Below, piece by piece: positions 45,001-55,055 of a stretch of 64,000 bases of DNA (within the stretch, counting starts at the first letter, position 1; every line of letters starts with the position of its first letter). The stretch comes from Zopfochytrium polystomum. Its lineage: Eukaryota; Chytridiomycota; Chytridiomycetes; Chytridiales; Chytridiaceae. A model generated the notes under the pieces. It was not told where the DNA came from. It saw nothing but the letters and a program-made list of their open reading frames with translations, and searched no databases. The stretch lies in assembly GCA_025765615.1 (NCBI GenBank), contig JAIVFJ010000199.1, positions 54,670 to 118,669 of the forward strand, written 5' to 3'. The position numbers and the translations under genes were made by a program.

Positions 45001-46802
45001 TTGAACATGGCCCACACGCAGGGAACGAAATGGGAACAGAGGGCGCCATCGCTATCGCAGAGGCGCTGAAATCCACAGAGTCGCTCAAGGAGATTGAATT
45101 GGAATGTGAGTAGGATGGTGATATTCCACATTCGGTTTCTGTGTCGCCGTTTTAATGCCTGCAAACATACTTGGATGTAACGTTTCCCCCTCAAGTCAAC
45201 CACTTTGGGTTGAGAGGTACTGCAGCACTTTGTCAGGCGTTGAAGGAAAACGCCTCCCTGTGGCGATTGAACCTTGCACGTGAGTTACCTTTTTAAGCCC
45301 TGTTGCAGTCGCCGAAATCCATTCGCCGAATCTGAGCGCGCCTGCAATTCAGGAAATTACTTTGGGCCGGAGGCGGCTCAATCGATAGCCGACGTTATAT
45401 GCACGAACTCCAGTCTACGATTCATTGATATCAGTGGTACGTGCAAAGAGGGCCAGTTGACCAAAGCACTGGCCACCCAAAGTTTGATGATTTCAAAAAG
45501 ACAATCAGATTGGAGTCTCCGTTGCGGCCACGTCTCTGCACGATTTCGGGAGTGAGTCTGCCAAGTAAAGCGCTGCCCTCCCACCTGTAACCGCTGCGTA
45601 CAACAGGGAAGCTTCGAAGCACGACGGGTGTCAAAGCTATCGCGGAAGCCCTCCGACTGAATCGCACGCTTTATACCATCAATTTGAGAGGTGCACCACG
45701 ACTTTCATCCATAGAGGCACGCATTTACACGGCCCTCCTCGCAGCGAACGAGCTTGGGCACGAGGGTGCCAAAGTCATTGCCGAAGCCATCAAATCGAAC
45801 ACCTCCCTTCGCTCTATTGACCTCGGATGTAAGATTCTTTGGTGCTCACACGGCTGGTTAAAAGAAAAAAAAACAAAAAAGGGAACGGGATGGGCGTAGG
45901 TGGAGCCGATTCGATTGGGGATGCTCTGAGGCATAACCCTTCCATCCAAGCCATGGAACTTGGGAGTACGACAGGAAAGATCCTTGTTCTTTGAATTGAA
46001 CGCGACCTACTCCGCAGGAAACAATTTCGGGTACGGCGGAGTCTATGCAATCGTCTCGGGCCTCACTTTGAACACGAACCTGCGGCGTCTCGGACTTGGA
46101 GGTAGCGCGTTGCCCTCACGTCGCTGTGCGCAGGCAAAACTCAGAGCACGATCCCTCTCCGTTCTTCAGGCAACAGCATCGGTGATAAGGAGGCGAAACT
46201 TGTTGCCCAGCTGATCAAGTTGAATTCCACTATCTCCGAAATCGATATCTCAAGTAAGGGAACCCAGACTCAACCCCAGGGTATTTTCTCCTTGTGGCGT
46301 GTAATTACGCGGGCAACCATCGCGCAGGAAACGAGATTGGCCCTGACGGTGCGAGGGCACTAGCAGACGCACTCCAAGCCAACGCTTCTCTCATCGATAT
46401 TCGCCTTGAACGTATGTCCACGGTTGAACCTTTTTTCTTTTTTTTTTTTTTTTTTTGTTTTGAAATTCGTCTCTTATCTCGTGACCTGATAATGGAGGAC
46501 GGTTCTGGCCCCACCGACGGTTTACTCAAACTCTCAAGGAAACGAGATCGGCGATGAAGGAGCGGTGGCTTTCGCGCGGTTGCTGACTGGGAATCAGACT
46601 CTCAGAAGAGTGAACCTTGAATGTGAGCCCCTCTCGTGTCTGTCCGCGCTTGTTAGCTTTCGCTCATCCCACTTCTCTCTCTCTCCCTCTCTCTCCCTCA
46701 AACTTTTTGCCGCCGCCAGTGAACCGGATCGGTACGGAAGGGGCCAAGGCGGTGACGAACGCCGCGAAGGCCAAAACGCCGGCGGTCGAAATCGCCGTGT
46801 GA
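42057..46802 (+). CDS. TIR domain - protein kinase - leucine-rich repeat receptor-like protein
   Basis: I assembled 23 exons into 1043 codons without a stop. Exons 1-7: 42057-42236, 42310-42622, 42675-43021, 43080-43400, 43485-43779, 43878-44066, 44097-44219. Exons 8-23 are LRR exons (44274 to 46802). Residues 62-160 form a TIR_2-type domain (MISYSWKDSDIVRPLVDKL, FRLWIDVNRMRDDVNESI). Residues 202-485 are a TKL-like kinase: GSGSFGNV (212-219), Lys232 in VAVK, HNDLKSMN (326-333), DFG (351-353), APE (378-380). HND replaces HRD, as in non-RD kinases. Residues 590-1043 are about 16 ribonuclease-inhibitor-type LRRs of 28 residues (pattern N.IG..GA.A.A.AL..N.SL..I.L).

No signal peptide or membrane segment is visible, so it is probably cytosolic. 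The combination suggests sensing by LRRs and output by TIR (possibly NAD cleavage) and/or kinase; this is inference. An upstream exon cannot be excluded. Confidence 0.88.
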
Positions 46803-47195
46803 TCGTGGAGGGATGTTCTTTTTTTTTTTTTTTTTTCTTTTCTTTTTTTTTTCTTCTTCTTCTTCTTTCTCCATGGTTAGGTTTCCTTCCTTCCTTCTGG
46901 GGGGGGGGGGGTTCGACAGCGACAGAGCGACTTCAAACCCGCGCACGCAGAGAAGGAAACCTTTCGCGGGCGGCATTGCAGACTGGCCGGGCTGGTGACA
47001 GCAGATGCGAGGTGCTTCGCTTCGGGTGCAAGAAAAACAAAAAACAAAAAACAAGGGATTTTGAGAACTCCTATGCAGGCAACGGCGGCGGGGTTTGGCG
47101 CTCCCGACTGCCAAACGGCCCGAGCGGAGTGGAAAGACAAGAAGAAGAAACAAGGCAGTGAGACACAAACAACACGGAGAGACAGACCAGACAGA

Positions 47196-47217
47196 CTGAC
47201 TGACAGACAGACTGACA

Positions 47218-47248
<31 letters not shown>

Positions 47249-47262
47249 CAGACAGACAGACA
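47196..47262. repeat. (GACT/GACA)n microsatellite
   Basis: Tetranucleotide repeat about 130 bp upstream of the next gene start. Confidence 0.85.
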
Positions 47263-47391
47263 GGAAAACCGAACCAGCCACCGCCGCCGCCACTCCCAAC
47301 CTATCAAAAGAACCGAACCACACAAACCATCTTAGCAAATTTCCCTGCAAGCAGAGCGACCGACCAACAACCCTCCGACGTTCCACCAATA

Positions 47392-48584
47392 ATGGCGGCG
47401 GCCCCTTCGGCCCCTTCGGCGGCGGCGGCGGCCGCGTCGGCGGCTGGGCGGCTGCTGTGCCTGAGGGCCGGCGACTCGCCCGACAACGCCTTTGTTGTCT
47501 CGGGCCTCGCCCCGCGCGCCGCCACCGTCGCAGACCTGCGCGCAAAGGTCGCCGCCGTCGTCGGCGCGCCTGTCACCGCCGTCCGCCTCTTCAAGTTCCT
47601 CAACGCCTCCGACATCCCCCTCTTCGACCCGCGCCTGACCCCCGCCTCGCTGTTGCCCGTCATCGAGCGCGCGCCGCCGACTCCCGCCGCCGAAGTCGAC
47701 CTGCTCAACGAGATCCTGCGACCGGCGTCGGTGGCGTACCTCAGCAACCCGTTGGCGCCGCTGGCCGCCGAGCTGCCGTCCGTCTTTGCAAACACCTCCT
47801 CGGCGGGGAGGGGCGCCGCTGGCGGCCCGCGGACGGACTGCGTCAACCTCCTCGTCTTTGTGAACTCCCGGTCCGTCGATGCGTTGGCCAACGCTCCGCT
47901 GCCGCCCAGCTACGTCGATGTGAAGGGTGAGGCGCCGCACTCAATGACGACACGTCACGTGGACTAAAGGTTCCTTGCTTGGTTATAACACCAACCAACC
48001 ACCACCCCCGACCCAGGCCTTCCCTCTGCAATATCCTCCCTCGCGGGCCTCTCGACCTCCACCTCCTCCACCTCCAGCTTCCTCAACGAAAAGCTCAAAG
48101 CCGAGCTCGCTCGCTCCTCGGCCCGCTCCTCCTCCGCAGCCAGCACCACCTCCTCGGACGGGTACCGTCCGCCGCCGGACGGCCGCGTGCCGCGGCGCTC
48201 CCTGTCCAAGGTACCGATCATTGGCGCGCAGGCACTGCCACCGCCGCCGACCGGCGACCTGATGGGCGCCGCGGAGAAGCAGAAGATGCTGTACCTGCAG
48301 CAGGCGAAGATGCTGCCGCAGCAGCAGTTGATGGCGCTCCAGCTGCAGCAGCAGCAGGTCTTTCTGCAGCAGCAAGGGGGCGCGACGGTGCTGCTCGCGC
48401 CGGCGCTGCCCGGGCCAGGGTTCCCGCCGCCGACGGCCGCCGCCGCCGCCGCCGCCGCCATCTTTCCGTCGTCGACCGTCGCCGCCGGGGATGGCGGTCG
48501 GCCGCGGATGGTGATACCGGGAAATCCGCCTGCGGGAGCAAGTGAGGCTCTACTTCACCCCCAGGGCAAAGGTAAAACGGCCTA

Positions 48585-48617
<33 letters not shown>

Positions 48618-49447
48618 GAAGAAAGCGGGAGCGAGATCCTTTGTTCCTCCTGCGACGCATCCATCTGCTTACACGTTTCAAAATTTTACTAGTTCGATCA
48701 GGAGCCGGAGTCTACTATGCGGAAGTTGCGAGCGATCCGTACCCGCCAACCAGTGAGTAGATTCTTGTTTTTCTCCTCGTCCCCTGGCGCTGCTTTCTCA
48801 TGTGCGTGTCCCTTTGTCACAGAGAAAGACAGCAAGGGACCCAGCTTCTTCCAAAGAAATCGACTGTGGTTGATAGCCCTTGCGGTGCTTGTCTTGGTGA
48901 TAGTCGCTGTTGCAATCGTCCTCTCCATCACCGTTCTAAAGCCGAAGAATGCTGGAACCAACCAAACGTAAGCTGGCTGCCTCCCCAGAAAAAATGTGGA
49001 CGGACGGGGTCGAAGGGTACTTTTTTTCACCAACTCCTTTTTTTTCCCTTTTTTTTTCTTTCTTCTTCCCCAACTTCCAAAACCAAAAGCTCCACATCGG
49101 GAGCGGCCGTCGACTTTACCAAGCCGTTCGCGCTGCAGTTTCAGGACAAGACGGTTTGCGTGGACGTGGGCAAGCCCGGCCGGCTCGGCCTGTGCCCGAC
49201 GACGGCGGCCGAGGCGACGACGAACGGCTTCGTGCGGAGCGAGGCCACGCACTACTGGTCGGTGCTGTCCAACTCGTCGCTGTGCCTGGCTGAGGGCGCG
49301 CTGGGGTTCACGACCGACGGCGTCAGCGTCATTGACGTTTCGGTAAAATACCAAAAAAAAAAAAAAAACTTATGGCTTTCTTTGTGTTATTCCCGCCGGG
49401 GATTGCCTCCGAGTATATCAAACTGACAACTTCCCCCCATCCCTCTG

Positions 49448-49483
<36 letters not shown>

Positions 49484-49779
49484 GCAGCTCACACCCTGTT
49501 TTCAGCAAGGAGCAACCATCGTTGCGACCGCGATGCTGACGTACAACAACTCGGCTGTGGTTTCGGCCGCGTCAAACACTTGCCTCACGCTGCTGGCCCA
49601 GACGACTGGCTCGTTCATGCGCCTCAGGTAAGATTTGCGGGGTCGGGGCCGGGAGGCACTAATTGCTGGCCATCCTTCTTTAACCTCGGGTTTTCTCCAC
49701 CAACCATCACGGGAATAACAGCGCGTGCAGGTTCCCGGTGCCGCTGAACCAGACGTGGATACCGTACACACTTGCTTGA
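47392..49779 (+). CDS. Membrane protein with long cytosolic region and lectin-like ectodomain
   Basis: Seven exons (47392-47926, 48017-48571, 48693-48752, 48823-48967, 49090-49342, 49488-49627, 49722-49779) give 581 residues in one frame. The N-terminus is Ala-rich, then LLCLRAGDSPDNAFVVSGL and TVADLRAKVAAVVGAPVTAV, which resemble a ubiquitin-like or Crinkler-type N-terminal fold (low confidence). A Ser-rich and Gln-rich region (LQLQQQQVFLQQQ) follows. A membrane segment, LIALAVLVLVIVAVAIVLSI, begins at about residue 400. The final 150 residues contain paired cysteines and ricin-B/beta-trefoil-like phrases (FQDKTVCVDVG, LSNSSLCLAEGAL, SNTCLTLLAQTTGSFMRL, LNQTWIPY) and several N-glycosylation sequons. 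Type II or III topology with an outside lectin-like domain is my inference. Confidence 0.7.
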
Positions 49780-50117
49780 CAATGCACAGAGTTTCTTCCT
49801 CTGCACTTATTGGTTTTTTTTCCCTCGTAATTATTTCTGGCGATTACATACCTAGTCGGGGGGTTGTATGGGAAATTGGGGTTGTCCTTACTCCTTTGTT
49901 ATGTCTAAGTCTATGTGTGTGGTGAGGTGGGGGAGAAGGCGGGGATGCGAGCAAATCGGCGGCGGGTAGCGACCAATTCCAAAACACAACTCGTCGCAAA
50001 ATGAGAGCAAATACTGGGAGTCCGTTTTTGACGCAGACTTTCTTCGGATCAACACCAAAAAGTAGAAAAAAGTTCCTTTCTCCTTTCCCTCCCACTTTCC
50101 CGACACCCTTCACACTC

Positions 50118-50875
50118 TTAAGACTTTACAGTGACGACGACGGTAAGGTAGCCGTTCGGCGTAAAGTCGAGCGGGCTAGCGTACAGGGTGAGTTCGGTGG
50201 CCTCGGGGCGGCCGTGGTGGAGGTGCTTGAAGTCGAACTTTGCATACCCGATGCCGTCGCTGCCGACAATGTCCTTGTCGAGCACGTGGAAGTGGACGAC
50301 GTGCTCGTGCTCGTAGTTCCTGCCGAAAAGAAGAGAAAAAAAGGAGGGGTGAGAGTCTTTGTGAGAAACGAGCGACACGAGTGGGGGTTGGGCGGGCCAG
50401 GACGCGTTTGGGGAACGGTTAACTTACAGGGTGAAGGTCTGGTTCCACTCGGGGGTGGCGGACTGGACGACGCGCGTCCGCTGCTTGTAGTTGCGGTCGT
50501 TCGTGTAGAGCTCGACGAACGCATCGTCGTTGGCTGGCCGTCAAGTGTTGTTGGGTTGGGGAGGTTTCGGCAGTTCAGTCAGAAGGGGAAGGTGCGCGCA
50601 CTGGGTAGGGAAGGGATGAGAGGGGAAAGGGTTCCATGGCATCATCGCCCTTACGGGCCCGCATGCATCCCGTGGCGGAACGAATCGGAGGAGGACGGCT
50701 GGTTGTGTGTGATGGGGGAACGCGCGCGCACGCGTCGCGGGGCTGTGCCGGGGGGTAAAGAGCACAACCCCACAGCCTGGGCCACGCGCAGGCCGAAAGA
50801 ACGAAACCACTTACTGAAGAGGTCCTTCCTGTTGAGATCTTTTGCCCGCAATACCTGGACCTCAACAACTCCCAT
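50118..50875 (-). CDS. Small single C2-domain protein
   Basis: Exons 50875-50815, 50533-50428 and 50319-50118 give 122 residues, the size of one C2 domain. It starts MGVVEVQVLRAKDLNRKDLF, continues DDAFVELYTNDRNYKQRTRV, VQSATPEWNQTFTL and VVHFHVLDKDIVGSDGIGYA, and ends PNGYLTVVVTVKS. The acidic residues in NDD and DKDIVGSD fit calcium-binding loops 1 and 3. C2 domains bind phospholipids, often with calcium. The gene is convergent with the lectin-like membrane protein gene. Frame is kept at both introns. Confidence 0.85.
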
Positions 50876-51032
50876 GACGCTCTTGCTGCTGGTTGGGTAG
50901 ACGGTTGTGTTTGGTTTTGAAGAGAGAGCGTGCGTGCGAATGTGTGTGTGTGTGTGTGGAATGACGGGGCGCGGTTTGGATGCCGGCTCCTTTTTATAGC
51001 AACGGGAGGAGTGGAGGCAAACAGGTTTGCGA

Positions 51033-51112
51033 ACAGGCAGACAGACAGGCAGACAGACAGATGGCCAGATAGACAGACAGGAAGACAGACAGTCGGTCAG
51101 ACAGACAGACAG
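51033..51112. repeat. (AGAC)n microsatellite
   Basis: Imperfect agac tetranucleotide repeat in the spacer upstream of the C2 gene. Confidence 0.85.
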
Positions 51113-51431
51113 CGGGCAAGAAAAAAATTGGAATCACACGGAACGCATTCTCTGCCGTGGTTCTGAACCCCCACCGCGTTCGGCACTGGAAGAGAGCTAA
51201 TATTTTACACTAACACACACCTCTGTTATACCCCACATACAGTAATGTCGAACGAGCCACAAACGGGAGCCCTTATTACAATTTCATTTCACGATATTCA
51301 AATATTGATTTATTATTAATATTTATCATGTTTCTTTTGTTTCTTCTTGTTTCCCAATCAATAGCTGGGGGGCACGGGAAATCAAAGGAGGGACCGGAAT
51401 TTCTTTATTTCACCGGAAAAAATAAAATAAA

Positions 51432-52474
51432 CTACAAGTTTCCCGTTTGCAGGCCGGTTGCCAATCGCTTTTGCCGCTTGCTGCTCTTCTCCCTCTTCTT
51501 ATTGCCCCATTTGGATGATCCTGTTAGAATCGGGTTCGGCCCAAATAATGCATGAATCTTCGGTATAACAGGGCACCGAGCCTCCCCACCCATCATGACT
51601 TGAACAATTCGGGCCACTGCATTGAAAAAAACGGGATGGCGACCCCGCTCATGGCGGTACGGTGCCGCCAGCACATCGAAATCCTTCAGGCAGCCGTTAA
51701 CATTTTCATGATGAGATTGAAAAAGAGAGAGGGCACGTCGTAAAACTTTCTCGTTCAAAGTCTTTGCAGAACGAGTTTTTGTAATGATTTGGGGGGGGCC
51801 TCTGAAGCCAGAGTCGCCACAAATCGTTTCTCCGAGACGTAGCTTTGGAAGGAGCTCCGATTTCGCTATTGTGCAGTCGTGGTGACTTCCGCACGGGTGA
51901 CCCTCTGAGACAAACACAATCTGACCAGTGCCAGTGGCCGTGGCAATCAAGTAACGTAGGCCAGGCCCATTGAACTTGTGGCTATAGTCACCAGAGTCAA
52001 CTTCTTTTCGCTCGCGCGTCTGACAGTCAATACCATCAACGTACATCGTCAGCTCAGAGGTATTCCAATTTATGAAGCGATCCTCTAGTTGAATCTTAAG
52101 AAGGTTTTGTCAATGACATTTCCACAGTCGACACAACTCAAGATTCACTCACCACGTCCATTTCTGCAAGAGCATCCACTGCAATATCACACCACTTTGA
52201 GAAGGTCTTCTCATCACATCGAAGGAGTGCGGCTGCGGGTTGTGTGGGGTAGCACTTGAGAAAGTAAAGGCCCAAAATGGCTGACAAAGCGTGTTCTGAA
52301 AGCAGACAGATGCGGAGAAAGCCGAATGATGGGCTCCGCCACAGCTTTCCAGTCGATGTCTTTGTCGTCCAATTGTTTTGGCATTCCTCTTTTCATTCTT
52401 TCTGTTTTGCGACCTGCCATCTGTTTATAATATATATATGGAAGGTAGGGCGGTGGCTCATCTGATCTCGCCAC
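51432..52474 (-). CDS. DDE transposase (Harbinger-like)
   Basis: Reading the minus strand: first exon from MARSDEPPPYLPYIYYKQMA to about DIDWK, a middle exon containing HALSAILGLYFLKCYPTQPA and RCDEKTFSKWCDIAVDALAE, and a last exon with IQLEDRFINWNTSEL leading to the catalytic part. The catalytic residues fit D (TMYVDGIDCQ), D (ICGDSGFRG) and E (SHHENVNGCLKDFDVL), with GTGQIVFVSEGHPCGSHHD between. It ends in a basic tail (KWGNKKREKSSKRQKR). The organisation resembles PIF/Harbinger DDE nucleases, but other DDE_Tnp families are possible. The exon 1 donor is uncertain. The catalytic exon has no stops, so it may be active. I did not find clear terminal inverted repeats. Confidence 0.68.
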
Positions 52475-52479
52475 CTGTG

Positions 52480-52701
52480 ATCGAATGAAGTTACACTAAT
52501 TTTTTGACTCTGCCCTCACAAATTAATGATACAGGAATTCTCGGCTTCCATGGTGGGTTTGGCATCACCTGACTCTACCGTTATCAATTAATGGCACCGG
52601 AATTCTCGTTTCAACCTGGCCGTCGCTTTGTTTCCTTGCCATCTTCCAATATGGGCACTGGAAAATGTGGCGTGGAGCCAAGAAAAAAAAACAGCCTGCT
52701 G
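52480..52701. other. Short spacer with two imperfect direct repeats
   Basis: The stretches around 52522-52548 and 52588-52612 share aattaatg...ggaattctcg. They may be remnants of a transposon end. No coding potential seen. Confidence 0.4.
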
Positions 52702-53009
52702 TGTCAGGAACAGGGCAGGACAGGACAAGGCAGACAAGGAACTGAGAGGAGTGATGATTGTATTGGAAACAATAATTCACTTGAGAGATGGGACAGGTCC
52801 CCCATCCCCCTTTTATACCTTTTGAGAGTCTTCCTTGTCAAGACTCAAAGAAAGTTCCAGAAAGAGCAATTAGTAATACAATGATACCAATGACACCAAT
52901 GACAACAAGACAAGTCAGGAAAGCAAAGAAGGTTCCAGAAGGTTCCAGAAGGTTCCATGAAGGAATGTTCTAGAAGGTTCCAGAGGTTTCCAGAGGGTGA
53001 TTCATAACA
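52702..53009 (-). repeat. 3' LTR of the gypsy element (308 bp)
   Basis: Same sequence family as the solo LTRs at 28341 and 37556. On the sense (minus) strand it contains a TATA box, TATAAAAGGGGG (plus positions about 52806-52817). Confidence 0.93.
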
Positions 53010-55055
53010 TCATCTCCCCCTTTTAGGCCTCTTCTGCAACTTGGTGGGGTACCTGGTCTTGAACTTGAGCAGAAGGTCTTGGCAGTGAGTGAGGTTTGAC
53101 TCAGGTTCCCAGGTGTTGTCAGCATCTGAGTAACCTTTCCACTTAACAAGGAACTTGAGTGTCCTTCCAAACCACTTGGCATCCAAGATTTGTTCAACTT
53201 CAAATTCCTCTTCACCTTCTACCTCAACTGGAGGAGGAGGAGGAACAACTCTGCCTGGAATGGAATTGGCCACAAACTTCTCCAAAAGGCTGACATGGAA
53301 AACTGGGTGGATCTTCATGGATGCAGGGAGATTCAGCTTGAAGGTGACTCGATTGATTTGCTCCAAGATCTTGAAAGGTCCCAACTTGAGGTTGTCTAGC
53401 TTGGGACTTGGTCTTTTGGTCTGCAAGTTCTTCCTCAGAAGCCAAACTTGCTGACCCACAGCAAGGTCATGGTCCATTCTGTGAGTGTTGGCGAATCTTG
53501 AGGCATCTTCTTGGGCTTGCTTCAGGGTGGAGTCCAGGAAGGTGCTGATGATCTTGAGCTTATGCAAGTGTGAAGCCACAGCAGGAGCTTGGACATTGAA
53601 TAGGGTCTCTTGTCCCAGAAGATCTCCTCTTGGATTGAAGCCATAGGTTGCAAAGAAAGGAGATAGCTGGGTGCTTGAGTGGAGAGAATTGTTGAGAGCA
53701 AATTCTGCCAGCGGAAGGAGGGTGGGCCAATCATCCTGTTGATAGCTGACATAGCACCTCAAATACTGCTCCAGAGTCTGGTTTGTTCTTTCTGTTTGTC
53801 CATCAGTCTGAGGGTGATAAGCAGTTGACAGTTGAGACTTGATTCCAAGGGCTGCTGTGAGTGCTTTCCAAAATTGTGATCTGAACTGAGGTCCTCTGTC
53901 ACTGATGATTGACTGAGGCAGCCCATGGAGCCTGAATATGTGCTGCAAAAACAGGTCTGCTGTTCCTTGTGCATCTATATTCTCAGTGCAGGGGATAAAA
54001 TGGGCCAACTTTGTCCTTCTGCAGATGACAACAAGGATAGAGTCAAATCCATGGGATGGGGGCAGTTTCACAATGAAGTCCATGGATATTGATGACCAAG
54101 GGCTGATGGCAATTGGGAGGGGCTCCAGAAGTCCATAGGGATTGTGTCTGCTGGATTTGTTTCTTTGACAGGTTTCACAGCTGCTGACATAGTTCTTGAT
54201 GTACTTCCTCATGCCTGGCCAGTAGAAGTCTCTGGAAACAAGCTCATATGTCTTGTGCTCTCCTGGGTGTCCAGCTGTTGCTGCATCATGCCTTGTCTTG
54301 AGTATCTCAAGTTTTTCCTCCTCTTGGCTGATTTGAATCTTGTGAGGCTTGGGGTCCTTGGAAATAGCATTGGCCCACACACTGTCAGGAAGCAATGAAA
54401 GGTGTGTCTTGGATGGTGGGGTGAAACCATCTCCCCCTTCAGGTGCAAGGTCTGTTCTTCTTGACAGGGCATCAGCCACAGTGTTAAGGTGGCCAGGAGA
54501 ATAGCACAGCTTAAAGTCATACTCAGAGAGCAGTTCAGCCCACCTGGCATGCCTCTGCTTGAGCAACCTCCTTGCCCTGAAGAAGGTGAGGTTCTTGTGA
54601 TCAGAATAGACAGAGATGCCTTTTGAACCAGCCAAGTAGTGTCTCCAGAATTTGAATGCTTCCACAATTGCAAGCAACTCCTTGTCATGGACTGTGTAGT
54701 TACACTCAGCACTGTTCAGCTTCCTGGAGTAATATGCCACTGGATGCAGAGGAGCAGAGGGGTCCTGAGAGCTTGGCTGGGACAGAACAGCACTGAGGGC
54801 ATAGTCTGAGGCATCAGTTTCCAGGGTGAAGGGAAGCAAGGGATCCACATGCTTAAGGAGTGGTGCACTTGTGGTTGCTGTCTTAAGAGCTAGCCAGGCT
54901 TGCTCTGCTGCTGGGGTCCATTCAAACTTGGTGGTCTTCTTGGTGAGATCAGTGAGAGGCTTGGCTATGGCAGAATAGTTGGCAATGAAGGTTCTGTAGA
55001 AGTTGCAAAACCCAAGGAAGCTTTGAACATCCTTGATGGATTTGGAGCCTTCCAT
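53010..55055 (-). CDS. Gypsy pol, second part: RNase H, integrase, chromodomain
   Basis: The frame starts within the RT connection ([19 protein letters not shown]). RNase [21 protein letters not shown] and [11 protein letters not shown]. Integrase: zinc-finger region [20 protein letters not shown] ... CETCQRNK, core D in [11 protein letters not shown] in [15 protein letters not shown] in [20 protein letters not shown]. The C-terminus has a chromodomain, [20 protein letters not shown] followed by [17 protein letters not shown]. All catalytic residues are present. It is out of frame with the upstream RT frame by one net base, a lesion or sequencing error. Confidence 0.92.

Noticed and set aside
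47304..48664. Minus-strand frames rich in Arg, Ala and Pro
   Set aside because: Shadows of the GC-rich membrane protein gene; no domain, and the plus-strand splice model is consistent.
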